Source: Bacteroidia bacterium (GTDB lineage Bacteria; Bacteroidota; Bacteroidia; Flavobacteriales_D; Cryomorphaceae). Taken from it: a DNA stretch of 64,000 nt. Below the pieces are notes generated by a model that ran no database searches, was not told the origin of the DNA, and saw only the letters and a program-made list of their open reading frames with translations. The stretch is taken from NCBI GenBank assembly GCA_030427905.1, contig JAUICL010000005.1, positions 62,001-126,000 on the forward strand. Direction: 5' to 3'. The translations under genes and the position numbers were made by a program. Positions 28,298-37,705 of the stretch are shown piece by piece (the first letter of the stretch is position 1; each line of letters starts with the position of its first letter).

Positions 28298-29716
28298 ATG
28301 AAAAAGCTTGTTCTAACCTTGGCCAGTCTATTCCTAGTTTCAGCGTTAACCACTGCCCAAAAAGTGGATTATGACAAAGAAAAAGGAAAAGAGTATGCCG
28401 ACCAGGTGGAAGAAACGATGGGAGTATACGACAATGCCGAAATGACGGCTTATGTAAACAAGATCGGAGAGCGACTCGTTGCTCAGCTTGAAGAGCCCCT
28501 TTTCGACTTTCAGTTTAAAATGGTACCCACATCGGTGCCTAATGCCTTTGCGTTGCCAGGTGGCTACTTGTACGTGACCACGGGACTAATTCCGCTTTTG
28601 GAGTCGGAAGACGAATTGGCCTGCGTTATGGCCCACGAAATCATTCACGCCCAAAACAGGCATGCGGTAAAGTCAATGCGTCGCGGAATCTTGCCCGCTA
28701 TTCTTCAGATCCCTGGGAATATTGTTGGTGCTTTTAATAGTCAGCTCGGAAATTCAATCAACAACCCCATTCAAGCCATCAGCTCGCTAGGTATGGCCAG
28801 CTATAGCCGCAAGCAAGAAACGGAAGCCGATACGGAGGGTGTAGCTCTTGCTGCCAAGGCTGGATATGATCCCCAAGCGCTAAAATCGGCGTTGACACGG
28901 CTTGCCGGAGCGACCGAAATCATGTCGGGTGAAGCTGAAACAAAAAGCTACCTAAGCGACCATCCCTACACCCCTGACCGCGTCGCGAAAATCGATAAGC
29001 TCATCTCATCGTTCGACTACCCAAAATCGGCTGGTGTTTCATCAGATTTCTTGCGCGAGTTTGATGGCGTCCTGATTGGAGATGATCCAACCCATGGTGT
29101 AGTGAGTGAGCAGCTCTACATCCACCCAGAGTTCAACTTTAGAATGCTTTTTCCAGATGAGTGGGAAATAGAAGCTCAAAGAGATATGGTAGCAGCCCAA
29201 TCTAAGGACGAAAAATCGGGTGTAATCGGTAGTTTCGAAATTAGTGACGTGAGCCCAGATTCGGCAGGACAAGCCTTCTTGGCAGAACTCAACCCCCAGT
29301 ACCACTCCTACATCCACGGAAACGAAAAGGTGATGATATCTGGAAGACCGGGGTATATGGTCTCGTTTCAAGGCGATTCAGGGAAAGAGACGGTCTATGG
29401 GTTCAGACTTTGGATTAAGTACGACAATGTACTCCAATCGTTTTACGCTGTAGGCTACCTCGATCAACGCAAGACCTTAGAAGAAATCATGTATTCTATC
29501 AGACACTTGAGCGATGAAGAGCGCAGTAAGGTTGAAATCTCTCACCTCAACATAGTTAATGCCACGGGTGATGAAAATCTGGAAGCCGTTAACAAACGTA
29601 CCAATAGCGACATAGACCCAAAGCTATCTGCACTAATAAACGGCGTAGAACTGGATGCGAAGTTAGAACAGGGTACACAGATCAAAACGGTAGTCTCAAC
29701 GCCTTATTTCGAATAA
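28298..29716 (+). CDS. Secreted M48 family metallopeptidase
   Basis: Periplasmic zinc protease (472 residues) of the BepA/YfgC-like group. Signal peptide 1-21 (ending TTAQ), zinc motif MAHEIIHAQNRH (HExxH) near 110, third ligand in ETEADTEGVALA, and a C-terminal domain of about 200 residues with an alpha/beta look (FNFRMLFPDEWEIEAQRD). A TAAATTTG -7-like box lies at 28262-28269, without a well-spaced -33. The 3' end overlaps the convergent AI-2E exporter by 13 bases. Confidence 0.87.
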   Translation: MKKLVLTLASLFLVSALTTAQKVDYDKEKGKEYADQVEETMGVYDNAEMTAYVNKIGERLVAQLEEPLFDFQFKMVPTSVPNAFALPGGYLYVTTGLIPLLESEDELACVMAHEIIHAQNRHAVKSMRRGILPAILQIPGNIVGAFNSQLGNSINNPIQAISSLGMASYSRKQETEADTEGVALAAKAGYDPQALKSALTRLAGATEIMSGEAETKSYLSDHPYTPDRVAKIDKLISSFDYPKSAGVSSDFLREFDGVLIGDDPTHGVVSEQLYIHPEFNFRMLFPDEWEIEAQRDMVAAQSKDEKSGVIGSFEISDVSPDSAGQAFLAELNPQYHSYIHGNEKVMISGRPGYMVSFQGDSGKETVYGFRLWIKYDNVLQSFYAVGYLDQRKTLEEIMYSIRHLSDEERSKVEISHLNIVNATGDENLEAVNKRTNSDIDPKLSALINGVELDAKLEQGTQIKTVVSTPYFE

Positions 29717-30774
29717 ACTTCGCTAGCATCCGTTGTATCTTCGTTCATCCAAACGATGAAGAGCTTGTACATCAAGCTCAGCACGATGGCGCCCACAAAA
29801 AGGCCGATAAAGCCAAAGGCAATAAACCCACCGATGGAGCCAAGAAAAATAACGAGCATAGGTACGGCCGCACCCTTACCTAGCAAAATAGGCTTCAAAA
29901 CATTGTCGGAAAGGCCAGCCAGCATAAAGTAAATGGCCCAAAGAATGGCGCCAATGGCCGACATGTCACCAAAAAGGTAGATGATAACGGGTATGGTAAT
30001 GATGGTGACTGGCAGCTGCATGATTGCCAGAATCAATACGATTATGGTCCAAACGCCAGCGTAGGGAACTCCAGCCAGCATCATCCCAATACCGACTAAG
30101 ATGGCCTGAATCACTGCTACTCCTAGTATGCCTTTTACCACATTCTGAATAGTCTTCTCAGAGATACGGGCAAACTCGAGCCCTGTGTTTCCAGCTAGGC
30201 GCTTGAAGATTAAATCGGTTGATTGTCGAGTGCCTTTAGCTGCCAGCAATACACCAGCAATTATCAAAGCCAAAACAAACTGGAATATATCAGCTCCTGT
30301 ACCTGCAATCGCTTTAAAGATGGCTCGACCGACCATTAAAAGCTGGTCTTGATACGTTACTATAAATGACTCAAAATTTGATGCGGCCGATGTCCAAAGA
30401 TCGTAAAGACGATCGCCAATCACAGGCCAATCGGCAATACTCTCTGGTGGTTCAGAAACCGAAATCTCACCCGAATGGTATAAATCCCGAATTTCAAGTA
30501 GGCCCATAGCCGCCGATTTGAACAAGAAATAGGAAGGAACCAAAATCAAGACGACTAGAATAAAAGTCAGAATAAAAGAGGTGAGTTTCACCTTTCCCTT
30601 CACGCGTTTGTTGATCCATTGGTAAATGGGATCCAAGGCCACAGCCAAGATTATTCCCCATAAAAACGGATTGATAAAAGGGGCTAAAATTTGAAAGCAC
30701 CATCCGATCATCAGACCCAGAACGGCAATTTTCAAAATGATATCGACTACGGTTTTGGTTTCGACCCGGCTCAT
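29704..30774 (-). CDS. AI-2E (PerM) family transporter
   Basis: A 356-residue inner-membrane protein with seven to eight hydrophobic segments and the family pattern of an N-terminal TM pair (GWCFQILAPFINPFLWGIILA), an amphipathic central region and a C-terminal TM cluster rich in Gly (IFLGSIGGFIAFGFIGLFVG). ATG 30774 (MSRVETKTV) was chosen; the longer ORF from 30891 adds 39 residues that do not look like the family. Substrate is unknown: members export AI-2, Na+ or peptide-like compounds. Confidence 0.83.
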   Translation of the reverse strand: MSRVETKTVVDIILKIAVLGLMIGWCFQILAPFINPFLWGIILAVALDPIYQWINKRVKGKVKLTSFILTFILVVLILVPSYFLFKSAAMGLLEIRDLYHSGEISVSEPPESIADWPVIGDRLYDLWTSAASNFESFIVTYQDQLLMVGRAIFKAIAGTGADIFQFVLALIIAGVLLAAKGTRQSTDLIFKRLAGNTGLEFARISEKTIQNVVKGILGVAVIQAILVGIGMMLAGVPYAGVWTIIVLILAIMQLPVTIITIPVIIYLFGDMSAIGAILWAIYFMLAGLSDNVLKPILLGKGAAVPMLVIFLGSIGGFIAFGFIGLFVGAIVLSLMYKLFIVWMNEDTTDASEVYSK

Positions 30775-30909
30775 GATTGGTAGTTTTTGAGTTGGAAAAG
30801 ATAAGGCAGTTCGCCATAAGTCCAAGCGAAAAGACACGGAAATACAGGTAAAATCTAGAAGTGGAATCAAGATTCGGGAAATATCTGGCAATGCATAACT
30901 TTGGGCGCC

Positions 30910-32766
30910 ATGAACGCTATCAAAGGGATGTATAGGTCATTGTTCTCAAAGCTTGCCATAGCGTTTGGGACCCTTCTCCTCTTTCGCATTCTTTTTATCC
31001 TGTTTAATTTCAATGCCTTCGACGGATTAAGTTTCAACACTTTCTTGGGTGGTGCACGGTTCGACATCATGACCATGGGCATCCTTTTTCTTCCTTTCAT
31101 TTTTGGACATTTTGTTGATGTAAAAGGACGAAGCCTGGTCTTGAAAATCCTGTACTTTCTAGCCTATGTTCCAATGGTCTTGCTCTCAACACTTGATTTG
31201 GAGTATTATAAATTCACCCAAAAGAGAACGGGCTCAGAACTTTTCCAAACCCAAGGGCTAGGCGATGATGTACAACGCATCAGTGGTAGTTTATTGACCG
31301 ACTTCTGGTATCTCTTCATAGTGGCAGGAGTAATAATCTGGTGTGCCTTCAAACTGTACCAGAAATCTGTAGTCTCATTCGAGAGCCCCAATTGGCGACA
31401 GTATCTCTTGTTCTTGATTCCGGTTTTCGGACTCGAATTTGCCGCATATCGTGGCGGAGTTCAGCTAAAGCCGCTCAAGGTGATCGACGCGGGGAGCTAC
31501 GCCAACGCCGAGAACATCCCCGTGGTTGTCAATACGCCTTTTGTCTTTATCAAGTCGTTCTCGAAAAAGGGGCTGACCGAAGCGAAGTACTTTCAAGCGG
31601 AAGAGTTGAATCTTTATTTCAACCCAGTTCAAGTACTCGAACCTTCAAAGGCTCTTTCCAAAAAGAATGTTGTCCTCATCATCGCTGAAAGCTTCAACAA
31701 AGAATACATCGGCACTTTTAACCCGCCTGGCTATACTCCCTTTCTCGACACATTAATCTCAAAGAGTCTTGTTTTCCCTTACGCTTTTGCCAATGGAAAG
31801 AAGTCGATCGAAGCGCTTCCAGCCATTCTCTCTTCCGTTCCCAGTCTGATGGAATCGCCTTACATCGCCAGCAAGTACGGTAGCAACAAGGTGGAAAGCT
31901 TGGCAAGCATTCTGAACGAGCAGGGTTATACCACTTCTTTCTTTCACGGTGGAGCGAATGGCACTATGGGCTTCGATAGTTTTACCGAAATCGCTGGAGT
32001 TGACCAGTACTTCGGCCTCGATGAATACGACTCTAAAAATGGTCACGACGGGAGTTGGGGGATTTTTGACGAACCTTATTTGGCCTACGTGGTAGATGAG
32101 CTCAGTGAAATGCAAGAGCCTTTTTTCTCATCCGTATTCACCTTGTCGTCTCATCATCCCTACGCAGTTCCAGATTCGCTTGAATCGCGCTTTCGGGGTG
32201 GGCCAATTCCGATTCTAAAAAGCGTAGAATATGCCGATCACGCCATCCAACGTTTCTTTGAAAAAGCTCAAAAACAGCCGTGGTTTAACGAGACGCTTTT
32301 TATCATCACCGCCGATCACACATCGCAGTTTATTTCCCCTGCTTTCAACAATCGCGTTGATCAATACGCCGTGCCGCTTATTTTCTACGCGCCAAAGTAC
32401 ATTGCCCCAGGAATGGATGAGCGCGTAGCCCAGCAAGCCGACATCTTTCCATCGGTGCTCGACTGGATGGGAATTCCAGCCACTTTTGTAGGGTTTGGGC
32501 AAAGCGTTTTTTCTCCTGATACAAGTCAGGCTTTTGCTGTGAACTACATCAATGGGGTGTATCAAATTATTGACAACAACTTTCTGCTACAGTACGACGG
32601 TGAACGCGCGATTGGATTATTTGAGTATCGCAAGGATAAGCTCCTTTCTCTAAATTTAGCTGGAAAAGGTCTGCCAAGTGAAAAAGCCCTAGAAACCAAG
32701 CTCAAAGCCATTATCCAGCAATATCAACGCCGCTTGATTTATAACCAACTCACCAAACTTGACTAA
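30910..32766 (+). CDS. LtaS-like sulfatase-fold membrane phosphotransferase
   Basis: A 618-residue protein with five N-terminal TM segments (to about residue 190) and a large extracytoplasmic sulfatase-fold domain as in lipoteichoic acid synthase, OpgB and EptA. Metal and catalytic residues: NVVLIIAESF (Glu), a candidate nucleophile Ser in GKKSIEALP where Gram-positive LtaS has Thr, the WGIFDE motif, SSHHPY and ITADHTSQ (Asp-His). Such enzymes move glycerol-phosphate or phosphoethanolamine from a phospholipid and can release diacylglycerol. The next gene, a diacylglycerol kinase, overlaps its end by eight bases. ATG 30910 is preferred over TTG 30901. Confidence 0.82.
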   Translation: MNAIKGMYRSLFSKLAIAFGTLLLFRILFILFNFNAFDGLSFNTFLGGARFDIMTMGILFLPFIFGHFVDVKGRSLVLKILYFLAYVPMVLLSTLDLEYYKFTQKRTGSELFQTQGLGDDVQRISGSLLTDFWYLFIVAGVIIWCAFKLYQKSVVSFESPNWRQYLLFLIPVFGLEFAAYRGGVQLKPLKVIDAGSYANAENIPVVVNTPFVFIKSFSKKGLTEAKYFQAEELNLYFNPVQVLEPSKALSKKNVVLIIAESFNKEYIGTFNPPGYTPFLDTLISKSLVFPYAFANGKKSIEALPAILSSVPSLMESPYIASKYGSNKVESLASILNEQGYTTSFFHGGANGTMGFDSFTEIAGVDQYFGLDEYDSKNGHDGSWGIFDEPYLAYVVDELSEMQEPFFSSVFTLSSHHPYAVPDSLESRFRGGPIPILKSVEYADHAIQRFFEKAQKQPWFNETLFIITADHTSQFISPAFNNRVDQYAVPLIFYAPKYIAPGMDERVAQQADIFPSVLDWMGIPATFVGFGQSVFSPDTSQAFAVNYINGVYQIIDNNFLLQYDGERAIGLFEYRKDKLLSLNLAGKGLPSEKALETKLKAIIQQYQRRLIYNQLTKLD

Positions 32767-33631
32767 GCCCGAAAAGCGCATATGGTTTATTCTCAACCCC
32801 AATTCGGGTACGGGAAAGCCCCAAGAGCTGGAAACCATGATCCATCTCGGGCTGCCTAAGTCGATACACGTCGAATTTAGAAAAACCGAACGCGCGGGAC
32901 ATGCCGTAGAGCTCACCAAAGAAGCCGTAGCTGCAGGGGCAGATGCTGTGGTAGCCATCGGTGGCGATGGAACCGTCAACGAAATCGGTGGGGCACTAGT
33001 CAATACCAATACCGCCTTGGGTGTATTGCCATCCGGCTCGGGAAATGGTTTTGCTCGTCATTTGGGTATTCCGATGAAAATGGTCGATGCCATCGAGTGC
33101 ATCCGTCGGTTTAATGTTCAGATCATTGACACCGCTTCGATCAACGGAACCCCGTTTATGGCCACGGCTGGGCTGGGCTTCGACGCCCATGTGGGTTGGA
33201 AGTTTGCCAATTTCGGAAAGCGCGGCTTCCTTTCCTATATGAAGGTGACTACCCTTTCCTTCTTTAGCTTCAAACCCAAGAAGTACAAGCTTATTATCGA
33301 TGGAGTAGAACGTGAAACCGAAGCCTTTATCATCAATTTTGCCAATGCGGGGCAGTATGGAAATAATGCCTGGATTGCGCCACATGCGTCTATTTCCGAT
33401 GGAAAGCTGGATGTTTGCATTCTCAAGTCCTTCCCTGCCCTTCAAGTTCCGGGAATTGTCTTCAAGCTCTTTAGCAAGACCCTCGATCAGTCGAAGTACT
33501 ACGAAGTGATCACTGCCGAAGAGATCCGCGTGATCGATCCAGCCATCTATCATATGGATGGAGAGCCGAGCAAGGCCGATAGCGATATCCTGATCAAAGT
33601 GGTGCCGAAGTCGCTGAAGGTGATCTGTTAA
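32759..33631 (+). CDS. Diacylglycerol/lipid kinase (DgkB/YegS family)
   Basis: Cytosolic, membrane-associated lipid kinase, 290 residues. Seen: WFILNPNSGTGKP at the N-terminus, the nucleotide-binding GGDGTVNEIGGAL, PSGSGNGFARHLG, and DGEPSKAD near the C-terminus. Phosphorylates diacylglycerol to phosphatidic acid or a related lipid. The start is TTG at 32759, inside the LtaS-like gene, and no ATG precedes the first motif. The tight coupling suggests recycling of diacylglycerol made by its neighbour (inference). Confidence 0.86.
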   Translation: MTKPEKRIWFILNPNSGTGKPQELETMIHLGLPKSIHVEFRKTERAGHAVELTKEAVAAGADAVVAIGGDGTVNEIGGALVNTNTALGVLPSGSGNGFARHLGIPMKMVDAIECIRRFNVQIIDTASINGTPFMATAGLGFDAHVGWKFANFGKRGFLSYMKVTTLSFFSFKPKKYKLIIDGVERETEAFIINFANAGQYGNNAWIAPHASISDGKLDVCILKSFPALQVPGIVFKLFSKTLDQSKYYEVITAEEIRVIDPAIYHMDGEPSKADSDILIKVVPKSLKVIC

Positions 33632-33767
33632 GAGCCTTTACGATAAACGGGTGGCACTAAGAGCTTCGCCATTTCTATATTTTGATATTGTAGTTTCAAA
33701 TATGCCCTATCACGAGGCTTAAAGCCTGACAAGCAAACTCACGTACGAATCGTTCAGAAATAAAACT

Positions 33768-35234
33768 TCAACTACTTATCCGCTTTATTTCCTCGATATA
33801 CTCCTTCGCATTCGTATTTGATGGATCCAACTTTAGAGACATTTCAAAGTTGGCCTTCGACTCCTTGTAGTTCTTTGCCATAAAGTAGGCTTCTCCAAGG
33901 CTGTCGTACAAGTTAGAGTTTTCGGGATCGGCAGAAACGGCTAGTTCAAAAACCCCAATCGCCATATCGGTGTCTTCATTATACAGGTAGCTGTACCCTA
34001 CGTTATTTAGGTATTCGGAACTGGCAAAATACTGCGCTGTATCGCTCAAAAGGCGCGTATATTGCTCTTTCCCTTTAGCTCGATCTTCTCGAAATATTGG
34101 TTCCACCAAGGACCATAAGTTGATCTTGGGATACTTAATTAAGTCATACTCGATGCGATTGTACAAGCTGATCCAATCGCTGGTTGCTTCATCAGAAGTA
34201 TTGTTCATAAGCAATATTTGCCCGTAATCTGCGTCTGGGCACAGCAGAATAATGCTTTGAGTTCCGTTGGATGTACCCGATTTGTAATAGTAAAAGCCTT
34301 CCACCTCGGCAAAACCTAAATCCCAGAAATACCCCGTTAACTCGTCTTCATCTTCAAAGAGTATTTTGGTGGACTCAGTAATCAGCGGGTCTTCTGATTC
34401 AAGTTGATACTTCATGAATTTCACCAAGTCGGGTAGCGTGGTGATGATGCCTGATGCTCCGCCGATGAGCGGGTTTCCATCAATCGTGGCGAGCTCACCT
34501 TCTTCTGTATATCCGGTTACCAATCGCCCTTTATGCCGCTCGTAATCTTGAAGGTATGTATTTTCCATTCCCAAATCTTTGAGAAATAGTGCGAGCATTT
34601 CGCGGTACGTCTTCCCATAGACTTGTTCCAAAATATAAGCTGCGATTTCGGGCCCTACGTTATTGTAATCATAATAGGTTCCTGGACTATAGCTAAGTTC
34701 CACCATTTCCAATTCATCGAAAAGGTCATCCATATCGTATAGGGAAATGGTTTCATCGTAATTTCCAGCGAAAATGCTTTTGTAAACTGAATCGAGTCGT
34801 GCCGGGGTATCGAAGCCAAGGGTATGTGTTACGACATCCCTGATGGTTACCGGCCGTCCTTCAAATTCCAAATTCGGAAAATCTCCAGGCAGATATACTC
34901 TAATGTCATCGTCGAGATTAATTTTTTTATCTACCACTGCTCTAGCCACTAGAGAGCCTGTGAAAATCTTGGATATAGATGCGATCTCGAAGAGCGATTG
35001 ATCGTTGGGTTTCTCCCCCGATCCAGAAGTCATCTCTCCGTAATAATTGTGGTAGGCCCTCCCACTTCTATACACCGCCACAGACATCGAGTTGACGTTG
35101 CCTTGACTCACCGTAGCTTCGCTGTATTGATCTACAAATCTGGCTACATGCTCAAATGGATCCTTGGTGGGTTGCTCTTCCGGCTGACAGCCGAATAAAC
35201 CGAGAATAAAGATAAGAGCGAGGGTACGATTCAT
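33768..35234 (-). CDS. Serine hydrolase (class C beta-lactamase fold) lipoprotein with TPR tail
   Basis: A 488-residue lipoprotein: signal with lipobox LFGC (Cys16). The penicillin-recognising domain has S-I-S-K (residues 86-89), a Y-N-N motif in YYDYNN, and KSGT in place of the third HxG/KTG box. After about residue 400 come TPR-like helices (SEYLNNVGYSYLYNEDTD, NLYDSLGEAYFMAKNYKES). Probably a periplasmic D-aminopeptidase or esterase; beta-lactamase activity need not follow. Faces the lipid kinase across a 136-base gap with no clear terminator. Confidence 0.87.
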   Translation of the reverse strand: MNRTLALIFILGLFGCQPEEQPTKDPFEHVARFVDQYSEATVSQGNVNSMSVAVYRSGRAYHNYYGEMTSGSGEKPNDQSLFEIASISKIFTGSLVARAVVDKKINLDDDIRVYLPGDFPNLEFEGRPVTIRDVVTHTLGFDTPARLDSVYKSIFAGNYDETISLYDMDDLFDELEMVELSYSPGTYYDYNNVGPEIAAYILEQVYGKTYREMLALFLKDLGMENTYLQDYERHKGRLVTGYTEEGELATIDGNPLIGGASGIITTLPDLVKFMKYQLESEDPLITESTKILFEDEDELTGYFWDLGFAEVEGFYYYKSGTSNGTQSIILLCPDADYGQILLMNNTSDEATSDWISLYNRIEYDLIKYPKINLWSLVEPIFREDRAKGKEQYTRLLSDTAQYFASSEYLNNVGYSYLYNEDTDMAIGVFELAVSADPENSNLYDSLGEAYFMAKNYKESKANFEMSLKLDPSNTNAKEYIEEIKRISS

Positions 35235-35327
35235 AAGAATGTGGATTCGGCTAATTGCATTGGTTGAATGTCAAATAAAAGAAGAAGTGCTTGAATTGCC
35301 TCCATTATTTCTTCTATTCCCATTTAA

Positions 35328-36593
35328 TCAAATTAATGAGACGATATTCTGCCCAATCTTCTCCGAAATAAATGGTGGAATCGCATGAATCTTAAAGAGC
35401 TCCATCAATTCATCTTTAAGTGTTTGAACTTCTCTGATCACCTTTTCTGGGTTCTTTATGGTGAACTCATCTGCGAGTTTTAAGAGATCTTTAGCTGTGA
35501 TGCCATTTCTCTTTCCGTTGATTGACAGTGCTCTTTTGGGGTTTCTAAAGTCCAACAAAGGGTTGAGTTCAAAGGTAAGGTCATAGGCAGGCGACAACTG
35601 CCAACTATCGACTTCCCTAGAGTAGATGAACGAGTGATTTTTAAGATGATCATCTACATTGCCATAGATTACATTAAAGACAGTTCTTTTAAAAAGTTCT
35701 TCAATTTGCGAATGTGGGACTTTCAAAAAGGAAGCGAGCTTAAACAAGTTTTCATAGGAAGAATGTTCTGTGCTTTTAAAGTCCCATCCCGTGATTCCAG
35801 AAGCAGTCAAGACATGTTGTTTCTCACCGTTTTGCCTGTCGAATCTCAATGTTGCAAAATGCTTGTCATCAATTAGTTTCGAATCCATCATTCGAATTCC
35901 AGCTTTTCGTGCAGTGAGATAGTAGCAATATTCCACGATCTCGCGAGGATACTTTAATTCCTCTTCGACAGCGAGTTTCACTAGGAAGTGATTGTACTTG
36001 TCCGAATACTCCAAATCGCCTGGAATAATTCTTCCCGTTTCTTTTTCTTCCGAGATCAAGATTTTCGGTCTAGCTCCACCTGCTGATGTACCTATCTTAA
36101 AAATATTAATCAAGGCTTCGCTGTTCAAGTTCTTCTGCGTTGTCGTCTTTTTTAGATCAAGAACTTCTTGTAATACTTTAATGATCTCGTCTAAATCTAT
36201 AACCGAATCCCCTTCGATGTCGATACTCGGTTTGTACTCAAGTGCTCCCATCCCACGATTACCTACATAAGCCAACTGCTCTAGTACAGAAATGTGACTT
36301 TGCCCTTTCCGTTCAAGCCATTCCTTGAATATAATGGAACCAAACATGTCGGGAAGCGAGTCGGCAAATTGGGGAGGAATCCCCCTGAAACTTCTATTAT
36401 CGAACTGACTATACAATTGAACGTACTCCGTTCGCTTGATTATCCCGGTATCGGGAAAAACGTTTTTAAATGAATCATACTTGAGAAATGCTGGATTGAA
36501 TTGAAAGGACGATTTCCTTCCATTCTCATCTAAGCCAAGCCTTCCCAATTCTTGCCCAAATAAGTTGACGTTGATTATTCGATTCGAAGCCAT
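35328..36593 (-). CDS. hipA: HipA-family serine/threonine kinase toxin
   Basis: 421-residue kinase toxin of a type II toxin-antitoxin module. Seen: N-subdomain 1 (FGQELGRLGLDENGRKSSFQ, with RGIPPQFADSLPD), the Ser-containing glycine loop GTSAGGARPK, catalytic loop NVDDHLKNHSF and the metal-binding SPAYDLTF (DFG equivalent). All elements for kinase activity look intact. E. coli HipA phosphorylates glutamyl-tRNA synthetase; the target here is not known. ATG 36593 shares one base with the antitoxin stop (TGATG); the TTG at 36596 is less likely. Confidence 0.9.
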   Translation of the reverse strand: MASNRIINVNLFGQELGRLGLDENGRKSSFQFNPAFLKYDSFKNVFPDTGIIKRTEYVQLYSQFDNRSFRGIPPQFADSLPDMFGSIIFKEWLERKGQSHISVLEQLAYVGNRGMGALEYKPSIDIEGDSVIDLDEIIKVLQEVLDLKKTTTQKNLNSEALINIFKIGTSAGGARPKILISEEKETGRIIPGDLEYSDKYNHFLVKLAVEEELKYPREIVEYCYYLTARKAGIRMMDSKLIDDKHFATLRFDRQNGEKQHVLTASGITGWDFKSTEHSSYENLFKLASFLKVPHSQIEELFKRTVFNVIYGNVDDHLKNHSFIYSREVDSWQLSPAYDLTFELNPLLDFRNPKRALSINGKRNGITAKDLLKLADEFTIKNPEKVIREVQTLKDELMELFKIHAIPPFISEKIGQNIVSLI

Positions 36594-36859
36594 CAATAAA
36601 GCGATTTTGAATAATTCACTTGATCTTTGGTTTCAGTTATCTCCCCATATAGCTGATCGAGAAGATCCATTTCTTTTAAGACTTTTAAAAGAGTATCGAT
36701 GTTGGCATTTCTACCAAGCTCCAAATTCTGAACGGTGGTCCGAGAAACGTTCAACTTCTCAGCTAGCTGGGTCTGCGATAAACTTCTTTGCTTGCGTAAG
36801 GCTCTTACTAGCTGACCCAACTCTCTCTTCACATCCTTGATTTCAACTGTTTCAAACAT
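36593..36859 (-). CDS. hipB: HipB-like XRE-family antitoxin/repressor
   Basis: An 88-residue Cro/C1-type helix-turn-helix protein. The HTH is at about residues 18-60 (RKQRSLSQTQLAEKLNVSRT, then VQNLELGRNANIDTLLKVL), followed by a short polar tail. Directly upstream of and coupled to hipA, as in canonical hipBA, so it would neutralise the kinase and repress its own promoter. A 12-bp inverted repeat beginning two bases before the ATG is the likely operator. Confidence 0.9.
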   Translation of the reverse strand: MFETVEIKDVKRELGQLVRALRKQRSLSQTQLAEKLNVSRTTVQNLELGRNANIDTLLKVLKEMDLLDQLYGEITETKDQVNYSKSLY

Positions 36860-36860
36860 A

Positions 36861-36924
36861 TTTTGACCATTATACTATGCAATATACGAAATATCGCTCG
36901 AAATGATGCTTTTAATGGTCAAAA
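36861..36924. promoter_or_regulatory. hipBA operator: 12-bp inverted repeat with 40-bp spacer
   Basis: TTTTGACCATTA at 36861-36872 is repeated in perfect inverted orientation as TAATGGTCAAAA at 36913-36924. The arms flank the region where the hipBA promoter should lie, one just before the start codon and one 54 bases upstream. HipB proteins bind paired palindromic operators and bend the DNA between them, so this fits autoregulation. The exact start of transcription is not evident. Confidence 0.65.
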
Positions 36925-37053
36925 CAGGATCTGTAGCGTGTCCATATTACGCGCTACTATTCCAATTCAATCTAAATGCTATGATCAAGCAAAAGCGATT
37001 AAAAATGAAGATTGGACAAATTATTCTTTCGGCATTAGACAAGGCCTCAAAGT

Positions 37054-37527
37054 CTATAGCTTCTTCCCATATATCTCACGGACCGTACCGCTTCCAAGGC
37101 TTCCAAATCTTTGCCTCATATATAAGCTGTCTGTCCCAATGAATTCTCCAAAGAAAGAAATCGAACCTCCCGGCAACTCGGGTTGAGTTAATTGGCCTAA
37201 ACTATCAACGATCGGGTCTGGTGACTCAGTAACAATCAGAGAGTTTGTTACGCCTATCGTATCTTCTCCGTATTCAATAATGAGTCGAACCATACTTGTA
37301 TCCTGCTTTCGAACTTCACCAATGAAATACGAAGTATCATACTCCGACTCATCGAATATTAAAAAGGATTCTTTGTAAATCACAAATTCATAAGTACCGA
37401 GATACTTGTCGCGATAATCTGATGTCACAGTCGGTTCCGAATCACTCTCGTCATCCTTGGTACAAGAACTAAATGCAAACAACACGACCAACAGGACTAT
37501 CAACGGGTTTTTACTCACTTCTTCCAT
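37054..37527 (-). CDS. Small lipoprotein of unknown function
   Basis: 157 residues with a lipoprotein signal (lipobox FSSC at about residue 22) followed by an acidic linker (TKDDESDSEP) and a beta-rich domain with the stretch YLGTYEFVIYKESF that resembles lipocalin-like or calycin folds seen in Bacteroidota lipoproteins. No motif gives a function. Downstream of the hipBA promoter region on the same strand, but separated by 194 bases, so probably independent. Confidence 0.6.
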   Translation of the reverse strand: MEEVSKNPLIVLLVVLFAFSSCTKDDESDSEPTVTSDYRDKYLGTYEFVIYKESFLIFDESEYDTSYFIGEVRKQDTSMVRLIIEYGEDTIGVTNSLIVTESPDPIVDSLGQLTQPELPGGSISFFGEFIGTDSLYMRQRFGSLGSGTVREIYGKKL

Positions 37528-37705
37528 ATTCTAAAACTAGTCATCATTCCATGTTCTGCAACCTAGAATTCAGCCGAGTTTATTGCCTTATTGGAATCCT
37601 TTCGACGATATATCAGATATGATAGAGAGTGAACATTCATTAAGTTCATCCTCGAAACCAATACAGCTCTGAGTTGTTTCAACCCTTATTATTACTTTCA
37701 AACCC

